A stretch of DNA of 31,620 nt from Oscillospiraceae bacterium (lineage in GTDB: Bacteria; Bacillota; Clostridia; Oscillospirales; Oscillospiraceae): positions 1-31,620 of the forward strand of contig CADCLH010000002.1 of assembly GCA_902802215.1 (NCBI GenBank). Reading direction: 5' to 3'. The notes under the pieces were generated by a model that made no database searches, had not been told where the DNA came from, and was given only the letters and a program-made list of their open reading frames with translations. Below, one piece after another: positions 7,460-15,177 of the stretch. Within the stretch, counting starts at the first letter, position 1, and every line of letters begins with the position of its first letter. Made by a program: the position numbers and the translations under genes.

Positions 7460-8836
7460 CTATCCGAAGAGCAGGGCGCTTGCGATCCCGAAGTAGACCA
7501 GCAGGCTGAGCGCGTCAACGATCGTGGTGATGAACGGGCTTGCCATGACGGCGGGGTCGAAGCCGAGGCTCTTGGCCAGCATCGGCAGCGTGCAGCCGAC
7601 CATCTTGGCGATCAGTACGGTCACGGCCATGGTGGCGCAGACCACGAAGGCGGTCATGATGGAGATGCCGCTGTTGCCGAGCAGCATGCGGTCAAAGAGC
7701 ATGATCTTCAAAAAGCACAGACTTGCCAGCGCCACGCCGCAGAGCACCGCGGTCTTGATCTCCTTCCACACGACCGCGGGCAGGTCGTTCAGCTCCAGCT
7801 CGCCGAGCGAGAGGGCGCGGATGACCGTGACCGAGGCCTGGGAGCCGGAGTTGCCGCCCGTGTCCATGAGCATGGGGATGAAGGCGGTCAGCGCGACCTG
7901 GGCGGCCAGGGCGTTTTCAAAGTTGCTGATGATCATGCCCGTGAAGGTGGCCGAGACCATCAGCAGCATCAGCCAGGGGATGCGGTGCTTGAACAGATCC
8001 CAGGCGTTGGAGCGCAGATAGGTCTTCTCCGAGGGGAGCATACCGGCCATCTTCTGGATGTCCTCGGTGGTCTCTTCGACAAGGACGTCCATGGCGTCGT
8101 CGAAGGTCACGATACCGACCATGCGCTGGTCGGTGTCGACGACCGGCAGGGCGAGGAAGTTGTACTTGGAGAGCATCTGCGCGACTTCCTCCTGGTCGGT
8201 GAGGGTGGTCACGGAGATGACGTTTTCGTCCATGATCTCGGAGACGGGGGTGTTGTCGTCCGCGGCCAGGAGCAGGTCCTTGACCGAGACGGTGCCGAGC
8301 AGCCGTCTGTCCTTGGTGACGTAGCAGGTATAGATGGTCTCCTTGTCCACGCCGGTGCGGCGGATGCGCTGGATGGCCTCCGCGACGCTCATCTGCGGCC
8401 GCAGGGAGACGTACTCCGTGGTCATGATGGACCCGGCGGAGTTCTCGGGGTAGCGCAGGATCTCGTTGATCTCCTTGCGCATTTCGGGGTCGGCCTGAGC
8501 GAGGATGCGCTTGACCACGCTGGCGGGCATCTCCTCGACCAGATCGGCGGCGTCGTCGACGTAGAGCTCGCTGACGACCTCGCGCAGCTCGCGGTCGGAG
8601 AAGCCGCGGATCAGGTGCTCCTGCAGCTCGGGGCTGAGCTCGGTAAAGGTCTCCGCGGCCAGCTCCTTCGGCAGCAGGCGAAAGAGCAGCGGCGTGCGGT
8701 CCTGGTCCAGATCCTCGAACACGGCGGCGATATCCGCCCCGTTCATGGTGACCATGACGTCCTTGAGCGTCTGGTATTTCTTTTCCTCCAGCAGCTTGCT
8801 CAGGGTTTTGTCAAAGCTGATGGTGTGTTCTGCCAT
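7460..8836 (-). CDS. mgtE: Magnesium transporter MgtE
   Basis: A 458-aa Mg2+ channel of the inner membrane. A cytoplasmic superhelical N domain (about 1-130, with ELREVVSELYVDDAADLVEEMP) is followed by two CBS domains (about 135-260, ENSAGSIMTTEYVSL and VSEIMDENVISV) that sense Mg2+. A plug helix and five membrane segments (about 285-458) follow, with the pore/Mg2+ region LTAFIPMLMDTGGNSGSQAS and the last helix ITTIVDALSLLVYF. AAGGAGG precedes the ATG. The gene has its own promoter (9030-9059), a roughly 190-base leader with a small ORF, and its own terminator, so it is a single-gene unit. No classical M-box consensus was recognisable in the leader. Confidence 0.97.
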   Translation of the reverse strand: MAEHTISFDKTLSKLLEEKKYQTLKDVMVTMNGADIAAVFEDLDQDRTPLLFRLLPKELAAETFTELSPELQEHLIRGFSDRELREVVSELYVDDAADLVEEMPASVVKRILAQADPEMRKEINEILRYPENSAGSIMTTEYVSLRPQMSVAEAIQRIRRTGVDKETIYTCYVTKDRRLLGTVSVKDLLLAADDNTPVSEIMDENVISVTTLTDQEEVAQMLSKYNFLALPVVDTDQRMVGIVTFDDAMDVLVEETTEDIQKMAGMLPSEKTYLRSNAWDLFKHRIPWLMLLMVSATFTGMIISNFENALAAQVALTAFIPMLMDTGGNSGSQASVTVIRALSLGELELNDLPAVVWKEIKTAVLCGVALASLCFLKIMLFDRMLLGNSGISIMTAFVVCATMAVTVLIAKMVGCTLPMLAKSLGFDPAVMASPFITTIVDALSLLVYFGIASALLFG

Positions 8837-8900
8837 CGGTGGTTCCTCCTTCGTTGGTTCGTTCAGGGTGGGAAGCCGACACGCAGACCAAAGTGTTCCA

Positions 8901-8978
8901 TTATCCGATCGGGCGGAAACGCGGCGCCTTCCGCGATCGACTTCGGCCTGCTGATGCGCCTGTACTTCCAGCGTCCAT
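8901..8978 (-). CDS. 25-codon leader ORF upstream of mgtE
   Basis: On the minus strand an ATG (8976-8978) sits seven bases after a strong AAGGAGG site and opens 25 codons to TAA (8901-8903). The peptide ends in the Arg-rich segment RSRSRKAPRFRPIG. It lies entirely inside the mgtE 5' leader, 64 bases before the mgtE ATG. Its second half overlaps a strong hairpin: CGATCG paired with CGATCG, then CGGAA with TTCCG across a two-base bulge. The layout resembles peptide-controlled Mg2+ transporter leaders such as Salmonella mgtL, but no homology is claimed. It could also be a chance ORF, although its ribosome site is as good as that of mgtE. Confidence 0.5.
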   Translation of the reverse strand: MDAGSTGASAGRSRSRKAPRFRPIG

Positions 8979-9029
8979 GACGTTTCCTCCTTCGATGATT
9001 GATGATTTGGGAATTGATCCCTATTGCTT

Positions 9030-9059
9030 ATTATACCTCCTGCGCGCCTTTTGCGTCAA
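9030..9059 (-). promoter_or_regulatory. Sigma-A promoter of mgtE leader
   Basis: Minus strand: TTGACG (9054-9059), an 18-base spacer and consensus TATAAT (9030-9035). The start would fall near 9023, leaving a leader of about 190 nt before mgtE. It is divergent from, and 13 bases from, the promoter of the zinc-ribbon gene. Confidence 0.82.
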
Positions 9060-9072
9060 CCCAAAAAACCGC

Positions 9073-9101
9073 TTGAAAAAGCACAAGCTGTCCTGTATAG
9101 T
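9073..9101 (+). promoter_or_regulatory. Sigma-A promoter of zinc-ribbon gene
   Basis: TTGAAA (9073-9078), a 17-base spacer and TATAGT (9096-9101). Transcription would start about a dozen bases before the ATG, giving a very short leader. Confidence 0.75.
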
Positions 9102-9119
9102 GGAATCGAGGTGAGGAAC

Positions 9120-9917
9120 ATGCGCGTCAGATGCGATTACTGCGGAAACTACATCGAAGACACCGACAAGAACTGCCCGCACTGCGGCGCTCCGAACGAC
9201 CGCATGCAGCGAAGCGGCACGAAGGTGCCCAAAACGATCGAGGAGCTCAAGGCCTTCTGCGCGGCCCATCATCTCCCGCTGGAGCAGATGCGCTTCTTCC
9301 TGGGCGAGGACTACCGCGGTCCCCGCGCGTTCGGCGTATACAAGGACGGGGAGGGCAACTTCGTCGTCTACAAGAACAAGTCCGACGGCAGCCGCGCGAT
9401 CCGCTACCGCGGCACGGACGAGGCCTACGCCGTCAACGAGCTCTATCAGAAGATGAAGAGCGAGATCAGCAGCCAGCGCGCCCGTCAGGAAAAGGGCGGC
9501 GGTACGCAGGGCAAGGGCAAGGGAAGCAGCAGAAAGCTGGTCGCGATCCTGCTCGCGGTCTACCTCGGCATCAACATCATCCCGAAGCTGGTGCGCCGCT
9601 TCACGCCGGAGCCTCCGCCCACCGGGTATTATACCTACGAGGACACCTATTACTATAACCAGCATGACGACTGGTACTACTACGATACAGACTTCGGCAG
9701 CTGGACGCCGACGGAAGCGCCCGCGACCCTGGGCGACAACTACGCGCAGTATTTCGAGTCCTCGAACTACTCCGGCAGCGAGGCCCCCGCGGATTTCAGC
9801 GAGAGCGCCTACTACGTCGAGCCGGATTACGACGAGGACTGGGATGACGACGACTGGGACTGGGGCTCGAGCGACAGCTGGGACAGCGGCTCCACCGACT
9901 GGGACAGCGACTGGTAA
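9120..9917 (+). CDS. Zinc-ribbon, single-span membrane protein with acidic Tyr/Trp-rich tail
   Basis: A 265-aa protein of unknown function. Residues 5-22 form a zinc ribbon (C5xxC8...C19xxC22, as CDYCGN and CPHCGAPN). Residues 38-115 are a compact globular region (EELKAFCAAHHLPLEQMRFFLGED, FGVYKDGEGNFVVYKNKSDGS). A basic stretch is followed by one membrane helix (about 139-157). The last 100 residues are a low-complexity tail rich in Tyr, Asp, Trp and Ser (TYYYN, DDWYYYD, EDWDDDDWDWGSSDSW). With positive charges before the helix, the ribbon is probably cytoplasmic and the tail outside (positive-inside rule). ATG 9120 is chosen for its AGGTGAGG site and because the ribbon starts at once; the frame extends upstream to 9024 without support. 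Monocistronic. Confidence 0.8.
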   Translation: MRVRCDYCGNYIEDTDKNCPHCGAPNDRMQRSGTKVPKTIEELKAFCAAHHLPLEQMRFFLGEDYRGPRAFGVYKDGEGNFVVYKNKSDGSRAIRYRGTDEAYAVNELYQKMKSEISSQRARQEKGGGTQGKGKGSSRKLVAILLAVYLGINIIPKLVRRFTPEPPPTGYYTYEDTYYYNQHDDWYYYDTDFGSWTPTEAPATLGDNYAQYFESSNYSGSEAPADFSESAYYVEPDYDEDWDDDDWDWGSSDSWDSGSTDWDSDW

Positions 9918-9929
9918 ACAGAACATACG

Positions 9930-9959
9930 AAAAGCAGGCAGCCGCGGCTGCCTGCTTTT
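9930..9959. terminator. Bidirectional terminator between convergent genes
   Basis: A 14-bp perfect stem AAAAGCAGGCAGCC/GGCTGCCTGCTTTT with its flanking A and T runs inside the stem serves both the zinc-ribbon gene and the minus-strand fructokinase. Confidence 0.85.
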
Positions 9960-9975
9960 CTCTATATGTGTCCGC

Positions 9976-10947
9976 TTATTCCTCCGCGAGCAGCTTTTCG
10001 ACGGTCGCGCGCTCGGGCATGGAGCGGATCGCGCCCTTCTTCGTCGTGACAAACCAGGCCGCGGTGTTGGCAAAGCGCAGCATCGCGCGCAGATCGTCCC
10101 AGCTCAGACCCTCCAGCCCGTGTTCAAGCACGAAGTTCAGCACGCTGGCGCAGAAGGTATCGCCCGCGCCGGTGGTCTCGATCACGCCGCCGCGCTTGCA
10201 GGCGGGCACAAAAGCGCGCTCCTCGCCGTAGTAGGAGTAGCTCCCCTCGGCCCCGGCGGTGACGTTGAACAGGCGGATGTTCGGGAAGCGGCCGCGCAGG
10301 ATGGCGGCTCCCCTGTCGAAATCGCTCTCGCCGGTCATGAACAGCAGCTCGTTGTCGGCGATCTTGAGCACGTCGCAGCGGGCAAGGCCCCATTCGATCG
10401 CGGCTTTGGCGTCGTCCTCGGTTTTCCAGAGCGGAAGACGGAGGTTCGGGTCAAAGGAGATCAGCGCCCCGGCTTCCTCTGCCAGCTTCACGGCCTTCTC
10501 GGTGGCCGCGCGGCAGGGCTCGTCCGTCAGCGAGAGCGTGCCGAAGTGGAAGATGCGGCAGCCGGTCAGCAGCTCCTCGTCCAGCTCCTCGGGCCGCAGC
10601 ATAATGTCGGCGCCCGGCTTGCGGTAAAAGCTGAAGTCGCGGTCGCCGTTGGGGAAGGTGTGCACCACGGCGAGCGTGGTGGGGATCTCCCGATCCCGCA
10701 TCAGGCCGCGGGTATCGATCCCTGCCTCCTCCACGGTTCTGGCGAGCATGTCGCCGAAGCTGTCGGCGCCGACCTTGCCGACGAAGGCGCAGCGCTTGCC
10801 GAGTTTTCGCAGCATGGCCAGAACATTGGCGGGCGCGCCGCCGGGATTGGCCTCAAAGAGCAGGTTGCCCTGCTCGCTCAGCCCGTTCTGCGTGAAGTCG
10901 ACCAGAAGCTCGCCCAGGGCGACAACGTCAAATGCTTTATTCTCCAT
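9976..10947 (-). CDS. scrK: PfkB-family carbohydrate kinase, probable fructokinase
   Basis: A 323-aa cytoplasmic ribokinase-family kinase. The substrate-side motif is NPGGAPANVLAMLRKLG (residues 34-50). The anion-hole/catalytic motif is ETTGAGDTFCAS, where the Asp of GAGD is the base. N-terminal DVVALGELLVDF and a GADIMLRPEEL segment fit bacterial fructokinases, which phosphorylate fructose at O6 using ATP. It is the last gene of a minus-strand unit, 13 bases after a metallophosphoesterase gene, in a run with ScrA-type PTS and a GH13 sucrose enzyme. This supports fructose released from sucrose as its substrate (inference). GGAG lies upstream of the ATG. Confidence 0.88.
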   Translation of the reverse strand: MENKAFDVVALGELLVDFTQNGLSEQGNLLFEANPGGAPANVLAMLRKLGKRCAFVGKVGADSFGDMLARTVEEAGIDTRGLMRDREIPTTLAVVHTFPNGDRDFSFYRKPGADIMLRPEELDEELLTGCRIFHFGTLSLTDEPCRAATEKAVKLAEEAGALISFDPNLRLPLWKTEDDAKAAIEWGLARCDVLKIADNELLFMTGESDFDRGAAILRGRFPNIRLFNVTAGAEGSYSYYGEERAFVPACKRGGVIETTGAGDTFCASVLNFVLEHGLEGLSWDDLRAMLRFANTAAWFVTTKKGAIRSMPERATVEKLLAEE

Positions 10948-10960
10948 GGTTTGGATCTCC

Positions 10961-11446
10961 TTAGCGTGTCAGATATCGTACGGCGGTTTCGACCCGGTCT
11001 CCGTCGAGAAGGATGAGGCCGTAGCTGGGCCGGGTCGTAGGGCCGATGCTGCCGGGATTGAGCAGCTCCATCCCCATGGTCCTGTCCCGAAAAGGCTGGT
11101 GCGTGTGGCCGAACAGCACCACGTCGGCGTTTTCCGCGAGCGCCGCCTCGCAGAGCTCCCGGTAGATCGGATCGTGCTTGACCCCGAAGAGGTGGCCGTG
11201 CGTGGCGAAGATGCGCACCCCGCCCGCGGCGCAGGTCAGGGCGCGGGGCAGGGTCGAGCGCAGGTCGCAGTTGCCGCGCACCGCGTTGACCGGGAGCGAG
11301 GGGAAGCGGCGCTGCAAGCGCGTCAGGTCATATTCCCCGTCGCCGAGGAAGAAGCACAGCGCGGGGTTTTCGAGCCGGACGGCCCGGATCATATGGTCCA
11401 CGTCGCCGTGGGAATCGGAAAAAACAATGAATTTCATGCGTCTCAT
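10961..11446 (-). CDS. YfcE/MJ0936-type metallophosphoesterase
   Basis: A 161-aa single-domain calcineurin-like phosphoesterase of the cytoplasm. Metal-binding motifs are complete: FSDSHGD (about 9-15), LGDGEYD, RGNCD, ATHGHLFG and GHTHQP. Members hydrolyse phosphodiesters or phosphomonoesters with Mn2+/Ni2+, and the natural substrate is usually unknown. The first ATG is 11444-11446. An internal ATG at 11437 (MKFIVFSDSHG) aligns better with the family start. Neither has a clear Shine-Dalgarno, because a strong hairpin occupies the region directly upstream (11448-11479). It sits between ptsI and the fructokinase and is probably co-transcribed with them. Confidence 0.9.
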   Translation of the reverse strand: MRRMKFIVFSDSHGDVDHMIRAVRLENPALCFFLGDGEYDLTRLQRRFPSLPVNAVRGNCDLRSTLPRALTCAAGGVRIFATHGHLFGVKHDPIYRELCEAALAENADVVLFGHTHQPFRDRTMGMELLNPGSIGPTTRPSYGLILLDGDRVETAVRYLTR

Positions 11447-11447
11447 G

Positions 11448-11479
11448 CACGGAGCCGCCGTATGCGCGGCGGCTCCGTG
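11448..11479. other. Strong 13-bp hairpin between ptsI and the phosphoesterase gene
   Basis: A perfect stem CACGGAGCCGCCG/CGGCGGCTCCGTG (11448-11460, 11467-11479) with loop TATGCG. The T-rich tail TTTTGTTGTTTT follows on the plus strand, where no gene needs a terminator. On the minus strand, which carries all the genes, the stem ends one base before the first ATG of the phosphoesterase and leaves no room for a ribosome site. Confidence 0.75.
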
Positions 11480-11498
11480 TTTTGTTGTTTTGGAGCGA

Positions 11499-13178
11499 TT
11501 ACAGCGGGACCTCGTCGCTCATGAGGTCGGCCACGAGCTTGGGCTTGACGGCGGCGACATTCGTCTCACGGATCTTCTGGCGCAGCGGCAGCACCGCGCG
11601 CGGGGAGACGGACAGCTCGTCCACACCGATGGAGAGGAAGGTCTCCGTCAGCTCAAGGTCGGCGCCGAGCTCGCCGCAGATGCCGCACCAGATGCCCTCC
11701 TTGTGGGCGTTGGCCGCGACCGTCTTGATCAGGCGCAGCACGGCGGGATGGTGGGCGTTGAAGAAGCGGCCGAGGTCGTTGTTCTGCCGGTCGCAGGCCA
11801 GGGTGTACTGGGTGAGGTCGTTGGTGCCGATGGAGAAGAAGTCGACGATCTTGGCAAGCCTGTCGCTGATGATGGCGGCGGCGGGGGTCTCGATCATGAT
11901 GCCGACGTCGACCTCGTCGGAGTAGGGGAGGCCTTCGGCCTTGAGCTCCTTCTTGACGAGCTCGCACATCTTCTTGGCCTCCTTGACCTCCCAGACGGAG
12001 GTGACCATCGGGAACATGATGGACAGTCTGCCGTAGGCGGAGGCGCGGTAGAGGGCGCGCAGCTGGGTCTTGAAGATCTCGGGGCGGTTGAGGCAGATGC
12101 GCAGCGCGCGGTTGCCGAGGGCGGGGTTCTCCTCCTTGGGGAGCTTGAAGTACTCGATCATCTTGTCCGCGCCGATATCCAGCGTGCGGATGACGACCTC
12201 CTTGCCCTCCATGTCGGCGAGGACCTTCTTGTAGGCCTCGAATTGGTAATCCTCGGTGGGATAGTCGTCGCAGTTGAGATAGAGGAACTCGCTGCGGAAC
12301 AGGCCGATGCCGCCGCCGTCGTTGGCGAGCACGGCGTGCACGTCCTCGGGGTTGCCGATGTTGCAGAAGACGCGGACCTCATGTCCGTCCACGGAGACGT
12401 TGGGCAGGCCCTTGAGCTGGTTGAGCAGCTCCTGACGCTTGATCAGCTCGGCGCGCTTGGCCATCAGGCGCTCGCGCGTGGGCTCGTCGGGATCGATGAC
12501 CACGTTGCCGGTGCCGCCGTCGACGATGACGTCGCGGCCCTCGAACTCGGCCTTGAGCTGATCGCCGACGCCGATGATGGCGGGGATGCCCATGGTGCGG
12601 GCGAGGATGGCGGTGTGGCTGGAGCCGGAGCCGCCCTCGGTGATGAAGCCGAGGATCTTGGACTTGTCGAGCTGGACGGTCTCGCTGGGGGCGAGGTCGT
12701 CGGCGGCGAGGATGACGGGGACCTCGGAGTCGATGCCGCCCTGCACGACGCCGAGCAGGATGCCGACGATGCGGCCGGAGACGTCCTTGACGTCGGCGGC
12801 GCGGGCCTGCATGTAGGTATCGTCCATCGCGGCGAACATCTCCGCGAACTGCGCGCCGGTGTCGGTGACGACGGCCTCGGCGTTGCGGCCCTCTTCCTTG
12901 ATCCCGGCCTCGATGGCCTCCTCGTAGTCGAGGTCCTCGCACATCATCTGGTGGGTCTCGAACAGGAGGGCGGCCTCGTCGCCGGCCTCGGCTCTGGCCT
13001 TCTCGGCGAGCTCGCCGAGCTGATCGATGGCCTTGGCCTGGGCGGCCTTGAAGCGGGCCCATTCGGCCTCGCGGTCGGCGACCTGGAAGCGGCGGATGGT
13101 GCTCTTGACGCGCTGGTAGAAGTAAAGGGGACCCGCGGCGACGCCGGTGGATACGCCCTTGCCCTGGATAGAGATCAT
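11499..13178 (-). CDS. ptsI: Phosphoenolpyruvate-protein phosphotransferase (PTS enzyme I)
   Basis: A 559-aa cytoplasmic enzyme that takes phosphate from PEP and passes it to HPr. The N-terminal phosphohistidine domain carries the active-site motif GGSGSSHTAILAR (phospho-His near residue 183). The C-terminal PEP-binding barrel has GIGLFRSEFLY, PALGNRALRICL, MFPMVTSVWE, SIGTNDLTQYTLACDR and CGICGELGAD with the catalytic Cys. The start MISIQGKG at 13178 is chosen because AAGGAG lies eight bases upstream; an ATG six codons earlier sits on that ribosome site. It follows the EIIBCA gene by 31 bases. No ptsH (HPr) is in the window, so HPr must be encoded elsewhere. Confidence 0.97.
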   Translation of the reverse strand: MISIQGKGVSTGVAAGPLYFYQRVKSTIRRFQVADREAEWARFKAAQAKAIDQLGELAEKARAEAGDEAALLFETHQMMCEDLDYEEAIEAGIKEEGRNAEAVVTDTGAQFAEMFAAMDDTYMQARAADVKDVSGRIVGILLGVVQGGIDSEVPVILAADDLAPSETVQLDKSKILGFITEGGSGSSHTAILARTMGIPAIIGVGDQLKAEFEGRDVIVDGGTGNVVIDPDEPTRERLMAKRAELIKRQELLNQLKGLPNVSVDGHEVRVFCNIGNPEDVHAVLANDGGGIGLFRSEFLYLNCDDYPTEDYQFEAYKKVLADMEGKEVVIRTLDIGADKMIEYFKLPKEENPALGNRALRICLNRPEIFKTQLRALYRASAYGRLSIMFPMVTSVWEVKEAKKMCELVKKELKAEGLPYSDEVDVGIMIETPAAAIISDRLAKIVDFFSIGTNDLTQYTLACDRQNNDLGRFFNAHHPAVLRLIKTVAANAHKEGIWCGICGELGADLELTETFLSIGVDELSVSPRAVLPLRQKIRETNVAAVKPKLVADLMSDEVPL

Positions 13179-13209
13179 AGCACTATTCTCCTTCAATCAA
13201 ATATCGAGC

Positions 13210-15048
13210 TTATTTCAGTCCGCACTCGACGCCCTCGAGGTCGTCGGAGTTGGTCAGCAGCATCACGACGCAGTCGCTGTAGCCGGCGGCCTTGATGGCG
13301 GCGCTGTCGAAGCCCAGCAGCTTCTGCCCGGCCTTGACCTCGTCGCCCTCGGCAACGAAGGCGGTGAAGCCCTCGCCGTTCATGTTGACGGTGTTGACGC
13401 CGATGTGGATCAGCACCTCCATGCCGTTGGCCTCGAGGGTGACGGCGTGCTTGGTGTCGAACACCGAGGTGACGGTGGCGTCAAAGGGCGCGACGACCAC
13501 GTTGCCGGTCGGCTCGACGCCGATGCCGTCGCCGAGGATACCGGTGGCGAAGGTCTCGTCGGGGATGTCCTCACGGGCGATGACCTTGCCCTCGGCCGGC
13601 TGGAGCAGCTCGCCCGCGGCGCAGCGGACGACGGAGGGCATGGGCTCGGTCGGGACCTCGGGGGCGGGCTCGGCCTTCCTGGCGGGCTCGTCTTCCTTCC
13701 AGATGAACCAGGTCAGGCCGCCCGCGACGCCCGCGGAGATCAGCAGCTCAACGAGATACAGGGGGACGTTGTTGACGGCGGGGATGGCGGGGATGCCGGT
13801 CACACCGTAGACGGGAGCGCCGAGCTTGAACAGCGCGCCGAACAGGGAGCCGACCGCGCCGCCGACCATGCCGCAGAGGAAGGGCTTCATGAAGCGGAAG
13901 TTGATACCGAAGATGGCGGGCTCGGTGATGCCGAGGGAGGCGGACAGAGAGGAGGGGAGCGCGACGCTCTTGGTCTTCTGACTTTTGGTCTTCAGTGCGA
14001 CCGCAAGACAGGCGCCGAACTGCGCGAAGTTGGCGGCCGAGGCGATGGGCATCCAGGTGTTCAGACCGGTCGAGGAGATCATGCCGGCCTCGATGACGTT
14101 GTACATGTGGTGCAGGCCCATGACGACGGTCCAGGGGTAGATGGCGCCCATGGCCACCGCGCCGAGCATGGAGCTGGCCAGCCACTTGGCGCCGGCGAGC
14201 ACCCAGTTTTCGAGGATGGAGAAAATGGGGCCGATGATGGTAAAGGTGACGAAGGAGGTCACAAGCACGGTGCACAGCGGGGTGACGAAGAGGTCGATCA
14301 TCTCGGGCACATGCTTATGCAGCCATTTTTCGACGGTCGACATCAGCAGGACCGCCAGGATTACCGGGATGACATGGCCCTGATAGCCGACCTGCTGGAC
14401 GTTGAAGAAGAACAGGTGCCAGGTCGGGATCTCGCCGGGGCCGTAGTTGCCGACGTTCCAGGCGTTGATCAGCGCGGGGTGGACCATCATCAGACCGATA
14501 ACCGCGCCGAGGAAGATGTTGCCGCCGAACACTCGGGCCGAGCTGATGGCGACGAGCACCGGCAGCAGGGCAAAGGCGGTGTTGGCCACGAGGTCAAGGA
14601 AGGAGTACCAGTCGCTGTTGCCGAAGGCGGGAGCAAACTTCGGGATCGCCTCGACAATGCCCATCATCAGGCCGGAGGCCACGATGGCGGGCAGGATGGG
14701 GACGAACACGTCGCCCGGGGCCTTGAGGATCTTTTTCCACAGGGGCATGCGAGAGGCCGCGGCGGCCTTGACGTCGGCCTTGGAGGCCGCGGTGAGCCCG
14801 GTGACGGCGAGGAACTCGTCGTAGACCTTGTTGACTGTGCCGGTGCCGATGATGAGCTGGAGCTGGCCGTTGGAATCGAACAGGCCCTTTACGCCCTCCA
14901 CTTCCTCGAGGGCCTTGGTGTCGACCTTACTGTTGTCGGCAATGACAAGGCGAAGGCGTGTGGCACAGTGTGCCGCGCTGATGATGTTCTCTTTTCCGCC
15001 GAGATGGGAAAAGATCTCCTCAGCGCATTTGCGGTAGTCAAGCGCCAT
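13210..15048 (-). CDS. scrA: Sucrose-type PTS transporter EIIBCA
   Basis: A 612-aa membrane permease and phosphotransferase of the glucose/sucrose superfamily. The EIIB domain comes first (AAHCATRLRLV, phosphocysteine Cys28). EIIC membrane segments span about 110-460 (ITEPAIFGINFRF is the conserved loop). EIIA comes last (VVAPFDATVTSVFDTKHAV; HIGVNTV with phospho-His about 548). EIIB resembles ScrA/SacP more than the beta-glucoside type as I remember them: AAHCATRLRLV, then DNSKVDTKALEEVEGVKG and VNKVYDE. It should import sucrose as sucrose-6-phosphate; trehalose is the main alternative. AAGGAGAG precedes the ATG. A promoter lies at 15122-15150 and a leader hairpin at 15085-15110. It leads the scrA-ptsI-phosphoesterase-kinase unit. 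Confidence 0.9.
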   Translation of the reverse strand: MALDYRKCAEEIFSHLGGKENIISAAHCATRLRLVIADNSKVDTKALEEVEGVKGLFDSNGQLQLIIGTGTVNKVYDEFLAVTGLTAASKADVKAAAASRMPLWKKILKAPGDVFVPILPAIVASGLMMGIVEAIPKFAPAFGNSDWYSFLDLVANTAFALLPVLVAISSARVFGGNIFLGAVIGLMMVHPALINAWNVGNYGPGEIPTWHLFFFNVQQVGYQGHVIPVILAVLLMSTVEKWLHKHVPEMIDLFVTPLCTVLVTSFVTFTIIGPIFSILENWVLAGAKWLASSMLGAVAMGAIYPWTVVMGLHHMYNVIEAGMISSTGLNTWMPIASAANFAQFGACLAVALKTKSQKTKSVALPSSLSASLGITEPAIFGINFRFMKPFLCGMVGGAVGSLFGALFKLGAPVYGVTGIPAIPAVNNVPLYLVELLISAGVAGGLTWFIWKEDEPARKAEPAPEVPTEPMPSVVRCAAGELLQPAEGKVIAREDIPDETFATGILGDGIGVEPTGNVVVAPFDATVTSVFDTKHAVTLEANGMEVLIHIGVNTVNMNGEGFTAFVAEGDEVKAGQKLLGFDSAAIKAAGYSDCVVMLLTNSDDLEGVECGLK

Positions 15049-15084
15049 AGTAGTCTCTCCTTTGCAGAATCCTTTTTTCCAAAC

Positions 15085-15110
15085 AGCGGCCCTCCTGACG
15101 GGGGGCCGCT
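15085..15110 (-). other. Hairpin in the 5' leader of the PTS gene
   Basis: An 8-bp stem AGCGGCCC/GGGCCGCT around a 10-nt loop at the extreme 5' end of the predicted transcript. No T-run follows on the minus strand, so it is not an ordinary terminator. It could stabilise the RNA or bind a LicT/SacY-type antiterminator, but no such gene is visible here. Confidence 0.5.
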
Positions 15111-15121
15111 TTCTTGGCTAT

Positions 15122-15150
15122 ATTCTACATCAATTTGCCGGCGATGGCAA
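15122..15150 (-). promoter_or_regulatory. Sigma-A promoter of the PTS operon
   Basis: Minus strand: TTGCCA (15145-15150), a 17-base spacer and TAGAAT (15122-15127). It lies between the HAD gene and scrA, so the PTS unit can be expressed separately from the GH13-HAD pair, although no terminator separates them. Confidence 0.75.
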
Positions 15151-15177
15151 GCGGGAAGAACGGGGCCGCGAAAAAAT

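Noticed and set aside
8837..9023. M-box Mg2+ riboswitch before mgtE
   Set aside because: Looked for on the minus strand because mgtE often has one. I could not find its conserved core; only the small ORF and one hairpin are visible.
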